Assembly (NCBI RefSeq): GCF_003182485.1
Contig: NZ_QGTX01000001.1
Coordinates: forward strand, 930,001 to 994,000
Reading direction: 5' to 3'
Length of the DNA stretch: 64,000 nucleotides
Source of the DNA: Geodermatophilus normandii
GTDB taxonomy: Bacteria > Actinomycetota > Actinomycetes > Mycobacteriales > Geodermatophilaceae
The position numbers and the translations under genes were made by a program. Position 1 is the stretch's first letter. Each line of letters starts with the position of its first letter. Positions 54,091 to 61,716 of the stretch are shown in pieces. The notes under the pieces were generated by a model that was not told the DNA's origin, made no database searches, and worked only from the letters and a program-made list of their open reading frames with translations.

Positions 54091-54885
54091 TCACCCGCCG
54101 AGCAGGCCGCCGAGCCCGCCGGTGACGCCGCCGACCACACCGCCCGCCGCGTCGGTCGTACCGCCGACCACGCCACCCACCGCGTCGGTGGCACCGCCGA
54201 CCACGCCACCCACCGCGTCGGTGGCACCGCCCGCGACGCCGCCCAGCGGCTCGGGCAGGGACGGCACCGGGGCCGGGGCCGCGGGCGTCGGCGTGGGGGT
54301 GACGGGTGCCGGGGCGGGTCCCGCCGGGGCCGCGGGCGCGCCGGGCCCGGTCGAGCCGGGGCCGCCGGGGGACGCGGAACCGGCCGGGGCGCTGCTCCCC
54401 GCACCGGCGGCCGGTGCCGGAGCGGCGGGCGCGGGCGCCGCCGGAGCGGCGGGCGGGGCGGCGGAGACGGGGGCGGCCGCGCCGGTCGAGGCTGCCGCGA
54501 CCGCGCCGGCCAGGCCGGTCAGGCCGGTCGGGGACGCGGACCCGCCGGCGCGCTGCACCGAGGACGCGGGCGTCCCGAAGCCGGGGAAGAGGACGCCGTC
54601 CGGCGTGCCGGGGACGCCGAAGGACGGCGTCAGCCGGGCGTAGGTCGAGGGCTGCGCGGTCGCGGAGTCGTCGGAGTAGACGCCCGTGCCGGTCCCGGCG
54701 GCCGCGGCGTCGGGCGTGTCCGTCCCGGCCGTGGCCATGAGCGGTGCGACGACCAGGCCGGTGACGGCGAAGGACATCAGCACGCGCCAGCACAGGCGCT
54801 GCCCGGCGCTCTCCTCGGCGGGGAGTGCGTCCGCCGCTGGCTCGGCTGCCACGACGTCGTGCGTTGCGCGGTGCCGCGCGCCCAT
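54091..54885 (-). CDS. Exported Gly/Ala/Pro-rich repeat protein
   Basis: Protein of about 264 residues with one N-terminal helix (WRVLMSFAVTGLVVAPLMA) after a 30-residue cytoplasmic start, so it is secreted or anchored. The mature part is low-complexity (AAPVSAAPPAAPAAPAPAAP). It ends in four 11-residue units of the form GGVVGGATDAV and a final GGLGGLLGG. AGAGGT precedes ATG 54885. The repeats resemble hydrophobic Gly-rich surface or chaplin-like assembly segments, but no known domain is found. Role unknown, probably cell surface. Confidence 0.65.
   Translation of the reverse strand: MGARHRATHDVVAAEPAADALPAEESAGQRLCWRVLMSFAVTGLVVAPLMATAGTDTPDAAAAGTGTGVYSDDSATAQPSTYARLTPSFGVPGTPDGVLFPGFGTPASSVQRAGGSASPTGLTGLAGAVAAASTGAAAPVSAAPPAAPAAPAPAAPAPAAGAGSSAPAGSASPGGPGSTGPGAPAAPAGPAPAPVTPTPTPAAPAPVPSLPEPLGGVAGGATDAVGGVVGGATDAVGGVVGGTTDAAGGVVGGVTGGLGGLLGG
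54127..54225 (-). repeat. 33-bp tandem repeat in the exported Gly-rich protein
   Basis: Two exact 33-base copies at 54160-54192 and 54193-54225 follow a diverged copy at 54127-54159, and a further decayed copy lies beyond 54225. Each copy encodes 11 residues (GGVVGGATDAV on the minus strand). The frame is kept. Confidence 0.8.
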
Positions 54886-55025
54886 GGGTCGACCTCTTCC
54901 CCGTCTCATCGGTGAGACTGCCCTCACACCCTCGGTACAACGACGTACCGACGCAACAGTTGCGCCCGTGACCAGCGCGAACGGGCGACAGGCGGCGACC
55001 CCGCCGCGCGGCTAGCGTCGGCCGG

Positions 55026-55832
55026 GTGCCCGACGGCGCCGCCCTGCGCGTGGGCACCCTGAACCTGGCCTCCGGTCGCGGCCCCGACGGCCGGGTCCTC
55101 GCGGCGCCCGCACTGGCGGCCGCGGTGGCCGGGTTCGACGTCGACGTGCTCGCCGTCCAGGAGGTGGACGCCGGCCAGGGCCGCTCCGGCGGTACCGACC
55201 AGACGGCGGTGCTGGCAGGCGCGCTGGGCGCCGTCGACTGGCGGCACGCGGCCACGCTCGACGGCACGCCGAGCCCGTTCCGCGGCACCTGGCGCGCCGC
55301 CGAGCCGGCCCTGCGCGGACCGGACGGTGCGGCGGCCGGTCCCTCCTACGGCGTCGCGCTGCTGTCCCGGCGTCCCGTGCGCGCGTGGTCGGTGCTCGGG
55401 CTGGGCTCGGGCCGCGCCCGGCTGCCGGTGCGGGCGCCGGACCCCGCCACCGGCCGGCCGCGACTGTGGTGGGTGCCCGACGAGCCGCGCGTCGCCGTCG
55501 CCGCCTGCCTCGACGGGCTGACCGTGGTGGCCACCCACCTGTCGTTCTCGCCGCCCACGGCGGTGCGCCAGCTGCGGCGGCTGCGCCGGTGGGCGGCGTC
55601 GCTGGCCGGCCCGGTGGTGGTCGCCGGCGACCTCAACCTGCCCGGGGGCGTCCCGGCGCGGCTGCTGGGCGCGACCCCGCTGGTGCGGGCGGCGAGCTTC
55701 CCGGCGTCGGAGCCGCGCCTGCAGCTCGACCACCTGCTGGCGCTGGGTGCGGTGGCGGCCCGCGACGGGACCGCGGGGGCGCTGCCGGTCGGCGACCACC
55801 GGGCGCTGACGGTGACGGTCACGCCGGCCTAG
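55026..55832 (+). CDS. Endonuclease/exonuclease/phosphatase (EEP) family protein
   Basis: Metal-dependent phosphodiesterase or nuclease of 268 residues. It shows VGTLNLASGRG (Asn), DVLAVQEVDAG (metal Glu), VVATHLSF (His), VVVAGDLNLPGG (Asp-x-Asn) and GDHRALTV (catalytic Asp-His), the full EEP set. No signal peptide or helix, so it is cytoplasmic. Substrate unknown: DNA repair, inositol phosphate or lipid head-group are all possible. GTG 55026 is the start. The stop is TAG, inside a CTAG shared with the stop of the convergent Nudix gene. Confidence 0.87.
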   Translation: MPDGAALRVGTLNLASGRGPDGRVLAAPALAAAVAGFDVDVLAVQEVDAGQGRSGGTDQTAVLAGALGAVDWRHAATLDGTPSPFRGTWRAAEPALRGPDGAAAGPSYGVALLSRRPVRAWSVLGLGSGRARLPVRAPDPATGRPRLWWVPDEPRVAVAACLDGLTVVATHLSFSPPTAVRQLRRLRRWAASLAGPVVVAGDLNLPGGVPARLLGATPLVRAASFPASEPRLQLDHLLALGAVAARDGTAGALPVGDHRALTVTVTPA

Positions 55833-56317
55833 GCCGCGGCGGACTCCAGCAGCGGGCGCAGCCGGTCCATCGAGCCGGCCAGCCCGGGGTGCAGCACCAC
55901 CTGGTGCAGCCCGGCCAGCGGCACCCAGGCCACGCCGGTGCTCTCGCCGTCGAGCCGCAGCCGGGCCGGGTCGAGGTCGCCGACCGGGCGGGCCAGGACG
56001 GTCGTGTAGGCCCAGCCGCCGTGGTCGTCGACCGAGCGGGCGCCGAGCACCAGGTCGCGGGCCGGCAGCCCGAACTCCTCCTCCACCTCGCGCAGCGCGC
56101 CCTGCTCCGGCGTCTCGTCCACGTGCAGCGCGCCGCCGGGCGTCCCCCACGTGCCGCCGTGGTGCGACCACAGGGCGCGGTGCTGCAGCAGCAGCTCCGG
56201 TCCGTCGTCGCCGTCGCGGTGGACCAGCAGGCCGGCGGCGCCGGCCCGGCCCCAGTGCCGGTGGCCGAGCGAGCAGGTGGTCCAGCCGTCGGTGACGGTC
56301 AGCCGGATGGTCCCCAC
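55829..56317 (-). CDS. Nudix hydrolase
   Basis: Hydrolyses a nucleoside-diphosphate-linked compound. The 162-residue protein has a complete Nudix box, G-x5-E-x7-R-E-x2-E-E-x-G, in GGALHVDETPEQ and REVEEEFGL, preceded by WGTPGG. The N-terminus contains CSLGHRHWGRAGAAGLLVHR. GTG 56317 puts the domain near the start; the open frame further upstream has no codon bias. It ends with TAG, overlapping the convergent EEP stop in a CTAG palindrome. Likely a housekeeping or damaged-nucleotide hydrolase. Confidence 0.88.
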   Translation of the reverse strand: MGTIRLTVTDGWTTCSLGHRHWGRAGAAGLLVHRDGDDGPELLLQHRALWSHHGGTWGTPGGALHVDETPEQGALREVEEEFGLPARDLVLGARSVDDHGGWAYTTVLARPVGDLDPARLRLDGESTGVAWVPLAGLHQVVLHPGLAGSMDRLRPLLESAAA

Positions 56318-56395
56318 GGGTCCAGTGAACCGCACTGGCAGGATCCGGCAACGACGAGAGCACGACGACGGCAGCGACGACGGCGGGAGCGCCCC

Positions 56396-56854
56396 ATGAC
56401 GACCACGACGACGATGGCCGAGGTCTCCGGCCTGGTGGGCCAGGAGCTCGGCACCAGCGACTGGTTCGAGGTGACCCAGGACCGGGTGGACACCTTCGCC
56501 GACGCCACCGGCGACCACCAGTGGATCCACGTCGACGTCGAGCGCGCGGAGGCCGAGAGCCCCTTCGGCGGCCCGATCGCCCACGGCTACCTCACGCTCT
56601 CGCTGCTGGTGCCGCTGATCGCGCAGGTGTTCGTGGTCACCGACACCGCGATGGGCGTCAACTACGGCCTCAACAAGGTGCGCTTCCCCTCGCCGGTGCC
56701 GGTCGGCTCGCGGGTGCGGCTGACCGCCACGCTCAAGGACGCCGAGCAGGTCACCGGCGGGCTGCAGCTGACCCTCGCCGTCGTCGTCGAGCGCGAGGGC
56801 AGCGAGAAGCCGGCGTGCATCGCCGAGCCGGTGTACCGCTACTACGGCTCCTGA
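56396..56854 (+). CDS. MaoC-like (R)-specific enoyl-CoA hydratase
   Basis: Hot-dog-fold hydratase of 152 residues. The catalytic pair is in FADATGDHQWIHVD (Asp-x4-His pattern), and the conserved SPFGGPIAHGYLTLSLL follows. NYGLNKVRFPSPVPVGSRVR is typical of the NodN/MaoC group. It hydrates trans-2-enoyl-CoA in fatty-acid or polyketide turnover. ATG 56396 has GGGAG seven bases upstream. It is followed after 29 bases by the LOG-family gene on the same strand. Confidence 0.9.
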   Translation: MTTTTTMAEVSGLVGQELGTSDWFEVTQDRVDTFADATGDHQWIHVDVERAEAESPFGGPIAHGYLTLSLLVPLIAQVFVVTDTAMGVNYGLNKVRFPSPVPVGSRVRLTATLKDAEQVTGGLQLTLAVVVEREGSEKPACIAEPVYRYYGS

Positions 56855-56883
56855 GCGAGGACCCGGACGAAGGGCGCCCCACC

Positions 56884-57453
56884 GTGCGGATCGCCGTCTT
56901 CACCGGCAGCCGGCCCGGGCCGGAGTCGCACCGCCGGGCGGCGGCGGACCTGGCCACCGGGCTGGCGGAGGCCGGCGTCGGGGTCGTCTACGGCGGCGGG
57001 CACGTCGGGCTGATGGGCGTCGTCGCCGACGCCGCCCTGGCCGCCGGCGGCGAGGTGGTCGGGGTGATCCCGCAGCACCTGGTCGACGACGAGCTGGCCC
57101 ACCCGGGGCTGCCGCGGCTCGACGTCGTGGGCTCGATGCACGAGCGCAAGGCGCGGATGGCCGAGCTGGCCGACGCCTTCGTCGCGCTGCCCGGCGCCGC
57201 CGGCACCCTCGAGGAGCTCTTCGAGGCCTGGACCTGGGGGATGCTCGGCCTGCACGCCAAGCCGGTGGTGCTGCTCGACGTCGACGGGTTCTGGGAGCCG
57301 CTGCTGGCCCAGCTGCAGCGCATGGCCGACGACGGCTACCTGGAGCAGCGCCGGCTCGACGCGCTGGGCGTGGTCCCCGACGCGGCCGGGTTGCTCGCCT
57401 TCGTCGAGGGCTACGAGCACCCGCCGCGCAAGTGGGCGGCGTCCGGCCGCTGA
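56884..57453 (+). CDS. LOG-family nucleotide hydrolase-like protein (TIGR00730 type)
   Basis: Rossmann-fold protein of 189 residues related to cytokinin riboside-monophosphate phosphoribohydrolases. VRIAVFTGSRPG and VVYGGGHVGLMGVVADAAL are typical, as are SMHERKARMAELADAF with the conserved Arg-Lys. The signature PGGxGTxxE is altered to PGAAGTLEE: the Glu is kept but the second Gly is Ala. Activity is likely retained, since GT-x-x-E is intact, but this should be tested. GTG 56884 follows the MaoC gene closely. Confidence 0.88.
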   Translation: MRIAVFTGSRPGPESHRRAAADLATGLAEAGVGVVYGGGHVGLMGVVADAALAAGGEVVGVIPQHLVDDELAHPGLPRLDVVGSMHERKARMAELADAFVALPGAAGTLEELFEAWTWGMLGLHAKPVVLLDVDGFWEPLLAQLQRMADDGYLEQRRLDALGVVPDAAGLLAFVEGYEHPPRKWAASGR

Positions 57454-57702
57454 CCACGCCCGGCGCGGGCTCGGGGCGGCGGTGCCCTGCGCCCCGGCCT
57501 CCAGCTGCCGGGCGCCTCCGCCGTCGACGGACTCGCGGACTACGTCGGCGTGCCGCCTGCTCCTCGACCCGGTGCAGCAGCCCGAGCTCGTCGGGTGCGG
57601 ACCCGGGAGCCGTCCTGCGCCGGGAGGACGAGGGCGGTACAGGGCGGCACCGGCGTCCGGCCCGGCTGGCCGCCGGCCGCGGCGCTGCCTAGCGTCGCTG
57701 CC

Positions 57703-58812
57703 GTGGAGCGCCGGGACGTCGTCGTGGTCGGGGGCGGCCCGGCGGGCGCGGCGGCGGCGCTGGCCGCGCGGCGCACCGGCGCCTCGGTGCTCGTGCTCGA
57801 CCGGGCGGACTTCCCGCGGGACAAGGTCTGCGGCGACGGCATCGCCCCCGAGGCGCTCGACGTCCTGGCCGGGCTCGGCGTCGACGCCGGCGCGCTGACC
57901 GCCGGCTACGCGCCCGCCCCGCGGCTGTCGCTGCGCTCGCCCGGCGGCGCCGCGGTGGAGCGGGTCACGCACCGGCCGTCGTCGGTGGTGCCGCGGGAGG
58001 TCTTCGACGCCCGCCTGCTGGCCGCGGCGCGCGACGCCGGGGCGGAGTTCCGCCGGCACGCCGTCCGGACGGTGACGCCGGGGCCGGACGGCGTCGTCGT
58101 CGACGGGGTGCTGACCGCCGGGGTGCTCGTCGGCGCCGACGGCGCGGAGTCGGTGGTCCGGCGTGCGCTGGGCCTGGCGCGCAACCCCGACGACCGGATG
58201 GCGGTGGCGCTGCGCGGCTACGCCCCCGAGCCGCCCGGGCAGGCCGGCACCCAGGTGCTCGTGACCACCGAGCAACGCTGGCCGGCCTACGCGTGGTCCT
58301 TCCCGCTCGGCGACGGGCGGGCCAACGTGGGCTACGGCGAGCTGGTGAGCGGGGGCGCCACCCGGGCGGCGCTGGTCGAGGGGCTGCACCGCCTGCTGCC
58401 CGGCGTCGAGCCGGAGGGGCTGAGGGCACACCGGCTGCCGCTGTCGACCGGTCGGCCGCGCCAGCCCGACGGCCGGGTGCTGCTCGCCGGCGACGCGGCG
58501 TCGTTGGTCAACCCGATGACCGGCGAGGGGATCTTCTACGCGGTGCTGTCCGGGGCGCTGGCCGGATCCGCGGCGGCGGCCGGGGCGGGCGCGGGCGCGG
58601 TGCACCGCCGGGCGCTGCGGCGGCGGCTGGGCCTGCACCACCGGTCGGCGTCGGCGGCGTCGTGGATCAGCCGCTGGCCGGTGGTCATGGACGCGGCCTT
58701 CCGCGCGGCGGCGGCCGACCAGCGGGTGTTCGACGACGTCGTGGCGCTCGGCCTGGCCGACGGCCGGCTCACCGCGCGCACCCTCTCGGCGGCGGCCCGC
58801 CACCTCCGCTGA
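57703..58812 (+). CDS. FAD-dependent geranylgeranyl reductase-type oxidoreductase
   Basis: Flavoprotein of 369 residues in the geranylgeranyl reductase family, which saturates isoprenoid double bonds in lipids or in the menaquinone side chain (MenJ in mycobacteria). FAD site: DVVVVGGGPAGAAAALAARR, then DFPRDKVCGDGIAPEAL with the family's Cys-Gly-Asp-Gly, VGADGAESVVRRALGL, and VLLAGDAASLVNPMTGEGI. GTG 57703 puts the FAD motif at the N-terminus. menB lies 4 kb away, so quinone modification is plausible. Polyprenol or carotenoid reduction are alternatives. No gene lies in the 249 bases before it. Confidence 0.88.
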   Translation: MERRDVVVVGGGPAGAAAALAARRTGASVLVLDRADFPRDKVCGDGIAPEALDVLAGLGVDAGALTAGYAPAPRLSLRSPGGAAVERVTHRPSSVVPREVFDARLLAAARDAGAEFRRHAVRTVTPGPDGVVVDGVLTAGVLVGADGAESVVRRALGLARNPDDRMAVALRGYAPEPPGQAGTQVLVTTEQRWPAYAWSFPLGDGRANVGYGELVSGGATRAALVEGLHRLLPGVEPEGLRAHRLPLSTGRPRQPDGRVLLAGDAASLVNPMTGEGIFYAVLSGALAGSAAAAGAGAGAVHRRALRRRLGLHHRSASAASWISRWPVVMDAAFRAAAADQRVFDDVVALGLADGRLTARTLSAAARHLR

Positions 58813-58834
58813 GGGCCCGTGCAGCGCTGCCGGC

Positions 58835-59875
58835 TCACGCGGGGGCGACCTCGACGCGGCCGCGGCCGGCGCGCTTGGCGCGGTAGAGGGCGCGGTCGGC
58901 GGCGGCGTAGAACTCGCGCATCCCCAGCGCGCCGGCGGTGCGGTGGGCCACGCCGACGCTGACCGACATCGCCAGCAGGCTGCCGTCGGGGAGTGAGAGC
59001 GGCGTCGAGAGCACCGTCTCGAGCACCGACTCGGCGCGGGCGACGGCGACGTCGGCGGTGCAGCCGGGGAGCAGCACGGCCAGCTCGTCGCCGCCGAGGC
59101 GCGACAGGACGGCGTCGCCGGCGCGGATCTGCCGCCGGATGATGCCGGCGAGGTGGACCAGGGCGTCGTCGCCGACCGGGTGGCCGTGCTGGTCGTTGAT
59201 CTGCTTGAAGGAGTCGACGTCGAGCAGCAGCAGGGCGGTGCCGTCGTCGGGGACGGGGCCGGTGAGGGCGACGGCGAGGGCGTCGTCGAAGACCCGGCGG
59301 TTGACCAGCCCGGTGAGGGTGTCGACGGTGGCCTGCTGCTCGAGCGCCTCGACCAGCCGCTCCTGCACGCTCATGGCGCGCTCGAGCATCGCGGCCACGA
59401 CGGTGAGCACGACCCCGGTCAGGAGGACGTCGCTGATCGCGACGTCGAGCGGGACCAGCACCGGCACGACGACCGCGTTGGCGACGACCGCCGCAGCGGT
59501 GACGACGACGACCGCGGTGCGGCGCAGGTGCGAGGCCGCCCACAGCACCGGGAAGGCGAGGAACGCCTGCGCCCCGGCCGAGGAGTCCTCGGTGACCAGG
59601 TTGAGCCCGCACGCCAGCAGTGCCCCCAGCACCCCCACCGCGACATGGACCCCGGCGCGGTCGAGCCGCTCGGGGTCGGCGAACCGGATGGCCAGCGCCA
59701 GGACGACGAGGAACCCGACGACGACCCAGGTCGACACCACGGTGACCGTGCTCGCGGCGTTGGCGCCGAAGAAGCTGACCCCGGCCAGGACGACGGCGGA
59801 GACGCCCGTCATCGCCACGAGGGACCGCGCCGCGGCAGACGGCTGCCGGGCTCTCAGTCCCCGGGGGATGGCCAC
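58835..59875 (-). CDS. Membrane-bound diguanylate cyclase with GGDEL active site
   Basis: Protein of 346 residues with six helices over the first 170, then a short coiled linker (AMSVQERLVEALEQQATVD) and a GGDEF domain (DTLTGLVNRRVFDDAL to the C-terminus). It would make cyclic di-GMP. The active-site loop reads RLGGDELAVLLPG, GGDEL instead of GGDEF. The catalytic acidic residues are kept, so activity is probable. Metal and substrate residues LLLDVDSFKQINDQHGHPVGD are normal. No EAL domain. The sensing domain resembles no named family. It faces the reductase gene tail to tail, 22 bases apart. Confidence 0.88.
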   Translation of the reverse strand: MAIPRGLRARQPSAAARSLVAMTGVSAVVLAGVSFFGANAASTVTVVSTWVVVGFLVVLALAIRFADPERLDRAGVHVAVGVLGALLACGLNLVTEDSSAGAQAFLAFPVLWAASHLRRTAVVVVTAAAVVANAVVVPVLVPLDVAISDVLLTGVVLTVVAAMLERAMSVQERLVEALEQQATVDTLTGLVNRRVFDDALAVALTGPVPDDGTALLLLDVDSFKQINDQHGHPVGDDALVHLAGIIRRQIRAGDAVLSRLGGDELAVLLPGCTADVAVARAESVLETVLSTPLSLPDGSLLAMSVSVGVAHRTAGALGMREFYAAADRALYRAKRAGRGRVEVAPA

Positions 59876-59878
59876 GCC

Positions 59879-60379
59879 TCATCTTCGGCGGTCGGGCGCT
59901 CCCGGATGAGCCGACCCACCCGACGGGGTGAGCGCGGTCCCGCGTGTCAGCGGGGACGCGCGGGGACGCGCGGGGACGCCGAGATCGGACAGCAGCGCGC
60001 GCACGTGGCGCTCGATCTCGTCCCGGACGGGCCGGACCTCCGCCAGCCCCTTGCCGGCGGGGTCCTCGAGGGCCCAGTCGAGGTAGCGGGTGCCGGAGAA
60101 CACCGGGCAGGCGTCGCCGCACCCCATGGTGACGACGACGTCGGAGGACGCGACGGCGTCCGGGTCGAGCAGCCGCGGCCGGTGCCCGGCGATGTCGATG
60201 CCCACCTCGGCCATCGCCTCGACGGCGGCCGGGTTGACGCGGTCGGCGGGGAGGGAGCCGGCGGAGCGGACCTCGACGGCGTCCCCCGCGAGCGCGCGCA
60301 GCCAGCCGGCAGCCATCTGCGAGCGGCCGGCGTTGTGCACGCAGACGAAGAGGACCGCGGGCACCGCCGCGTCGCTCAC
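59879..60379 (-). CDS. arsC: Arsenate reductase, LMW-phosphatase fold
   Basis: Reduces arsenate to arsenite. The 166-residue protein has the P-loop VCVHNAGRS with nucleophile Cys13 and Arg19. Further Cys in TMGCGDACPVFSG can serve the intramolecular disulfide relay of thioredoxin- or mycothiol-linked ArsC. DWALEDPAGKGL carries the general-acid Asp-Pro. The last 30 residues are basic and Pro-rich beyond the usual end of the family. GTG 60379 overlaps the arsR stop (GTGA), so arsR and arsC are coupled. No arsenite exporter (arsB or acr3) is in the window. Confidence 0.9.
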   Translation of the reverse strand: MSDAAVPAVLFVCVHNAGRSQMAAGWLRALAGDAVEVRSAGSLPADRVNPAAVEAMAEVGIDIAGHRPRLLDPDAVASSDVVVTMGCGDACPVFSGTRYLDWALEDPAGKGLAEVRPVRDEIERHVRALLSDLGVPARPRASPLTRGTALTPSGGSAHPGAPDRRR

Positions 60380-60717
60380 GCCGGCACCGCCGCGGGCTCG
60401 AACAGGCCCGCGACCGCGGCGAGCGCCTCCCGCCGGACGGCGTACCAGACCCAGACACCGCGCTTCTCGCGGTCGAGCAGGCCCGCCGAGTGCAGCACCT
60501 TGAGGTGGTGGCTGATGGTGGCCTGGGTCAGGTCGAAGGCGGCGTTGAGGTCGCAGACGCAGGCCTCCCCCGCCTCGCTGGCGGCGATGAGACTGACCAG
60601 CCGCAGCCGGACCGGGTCGGCGAGCGCCCTGAGCAGCGCGGCCGCCTCCTCCGCCCGCTCAGGGGACAGCGCCGTGCCGGTCAGCGGTGCGCAGCAGGCG
60701 GTGCCGGGGTCGCTCAC
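60376..60717 (-). CDS. arsR: ArsR/SmtB-family metalloregulator
   Basis: Arsenite-responsive repressor of 113 residues. Winged helix: LRALADPVRLRLVSLIAASE, FDLTQATISHHLKVLHSAGLL, REKRGVWVWYAVR. The sensor Cys pair is in EACVCDLNAAF, as in classical ArsR. An additional Cys pair sits at the N-terminus (TACCAPL), which may add a third ligand. GTG 60717 has GGAGG four bases before ACCC; the frame extends to 60762 but that would overlap the operator. Two perfect dyads upstream are probable operators for both arsRC and divergent arsI. Confidence 0.92.
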   Translation of the reverse strand: MSDPGTACCAPLTGTALSPERAEEAAALLRALADPVRLRLVSLIAASEAGEACVCDLNAAFDLTQATISHHLKVLHSAGLLDREKRGVWVWYAVRREALAAVAGLFEPAAVPA

Positions 60718-60755
60718 GGGTCCTCCGTCGCTCGGTTCCTTCGACGAGCGTCGTA

Positions 60756-60775
60756 TTGACATCCGTCTATGTCAA
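60756..60775. promoter_or_regulatory. ArsR operator-like dyad 1
   Basis: TTGACAT, 6 bases (CCGTCT), ATGTCAA: a perfect 7-base dyad between arsR and arsI. It contains a TTGACA -35-like hexamer on both strands, so a bound repressor would block both promoters. Confidence 0.75.
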
Positions 60776-60792
60776 GGGCGCACGGTGAGGAG

Positions 60793-60814
60793 GACATCGA
60801 CGGACGTCGATGTC
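60793..60814. promoter_or_regulatory. ArsR operator-like dyad 2
   Basis: GACATCGACG, 2 bases (GA), CGTCGATGTC: a perfect 10-base dyad, 19 bases before the arsI start. It shares the GACAT/ATGTC core with dyad 1. Confidence 0.7.
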
Positions 60815-60832
60815 TTTGCCCCAGGAGGCCCC

Positions 60833-61234
60833 GTGTCCCGCATCCAGCTCGCCCTCCGCGTCGCCGACCTCGACGCCGCTGTCGACTTCTACAGCCGCCT
60901 GCTCGCCACCGCTCCGGCCAAGCGGCGGCCGGGTTACGCCAACTTCGCCGTCGCCGAGCCGCCGCTCAAGCTCGTGCTGCTCGAGGGCGAGGAGGGGGAG
61001 GCGACGCGCCTGGACCACCTCGGCGTCGAGGTCGGCTCGACCGCGGAGGTCACCGCAGCCACCGGCCGGCTCGCCGACGCGGGCCTGGCCACCCGCACCG
61101 AGGAGCAGACGACGTGCTGCTACGCGGTGCAGGACAAGGTGTGGGTGACCGCGCCGGGCGGAGAGCCGTGGGAGGTCTACACCGTCACCGCCGACGCCCG
61201 CCCCGACCTCGAGGGCGCGACGGTGTGCTGCTGA
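60833..61234 (+). CDS. arsI: ArsI-type C-As lyase (glyoxalase/dioxygenase fold)
   Basis: Non-heme iron dioxygenase of 133 residues that cleaves the carbon-arsenic bond of trivalent methyl- or aromatic arsenicals. The expected ligands are Gln5 (RIQLALRV), His62 (LDHLGVEV) and Glu114 (EPWEVYTV). The vicinal arsenic-binding pair is Cys95-Cys96 in TTCCYAV. A second Cys pair ends the protein (ATVCC). GTG 60833 has AGGAGG four bases before CCCC. CadI-like proteins share this fold, but the Cys pair and the ars context favour ArsI. Divergent from arsR-arsC across two dyads. Confidence 0.9.
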   Translation: MSRIQLALRVADLDAAVDFYSRLLATAPAKRRPGYANFAVAEPPLKLVLLEGEEGEATRLDHLGVEVGSTAEVTAATGRLADAGLATRTEEQTTCCYAVQDKVWVTAPGGEPWEVYTVTADARPDLEGATVCC

Positions 61235-61238
61235 CGGC

Positions 61239-61282
61239 GCGGTCGCGCGCCGGCCACCGGTCGGTGGCCGGAGCGCGACCGC
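61239..61282. terminator. Bidirectional terminator between arsI and the GlcG-like gene
   Basis: A 20-bp stem with a single mismatch: GCGGTCGCGC-G-CCGGCCACC, loop GGTC, GGTGGCCGG-A-GCGCGACCGC. It starts 5 bases after the arsI stop and ends 11 bases before the convergent stop. Confidence 0.87.
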
Positions 61283-61293
61283 GGGGCTGCCGG

Positions 61294-61707
61294 TCAGCCG
61301 GCGAAGGCCTTGCGACCTGCCTCGGCGACCTGGTGGTCCTCCTCCACGCTGCCGGCGCTGACGCCCACGCCGCCGGCCACCTGCCCGTCCGGCGTGCGCA
61401 GGAGCACCCCACCGCCGAAGACGACGAGCCTGCCCTCGCTCGTGGACTCGATGCCGTACAGCGGCGCGCCGGGTTGCACCAGCGGCACGAGGTCGCGGGT
61501 GTCCATCTGGAACAGGACCGCGGTGAGCGCCTTGCGCTGCGAGATGCTCTCCCCGATCAGCTTGGTGTCGTCCATGGCGGCGAAGGCGACGAGGTTCCCG
61601 CCGTCGTCGACCACCGCGATGTTCATCGGCTGTCCGATCGAGGCCGCCTCCGCCTTGCACGCCTCGATGACCGCCTCGGCCTGGGCCAGCGTGACGTTGC
61701 GTGCCAC
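61294..61707 (-). CDS. GlcG/HbpS (DUF336) family protein
   Basis: Small soluble protein of 137 residues with the GlcG/HbpS fold: LAQAEAVIEACKAEAASIG, MNIAVVDDGGNLVAFAAMDD, SISQRKALTAVLF and the Gly-rich VGVSAGSVEEDHQVAEAG. Members bind heme or small acids, and some occur with glycerol, diol or glycolate genes; the role is not settled. It follows dhaK by 10 bases on the same strand, so it belongs to the kinase operon. It may stabilise or sense a substrate of that pathway. Confidence 0.87.
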   Translation of the reverse strand: MARNVTLAQAEAVIEACKAEAASIGQPMNIAVVDDGGNLVAFAAMDDTKLIGESISQRKALTAVLFQMDTRDLVPLVQPGAPLYGIESTSEGRLVVFGGGVLLRTPDGQVAGGVGVSAGSVEEDHQVAEAGRKAFAG

Positions 61708-61716
61708 GACGCCCCC

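Noticed and set aside
54127..54258. CRISPR or attachment-site repeats
   Set aside because: The 33-base units are contiguous without spacers and encode an in-frame 11-residue repeat.
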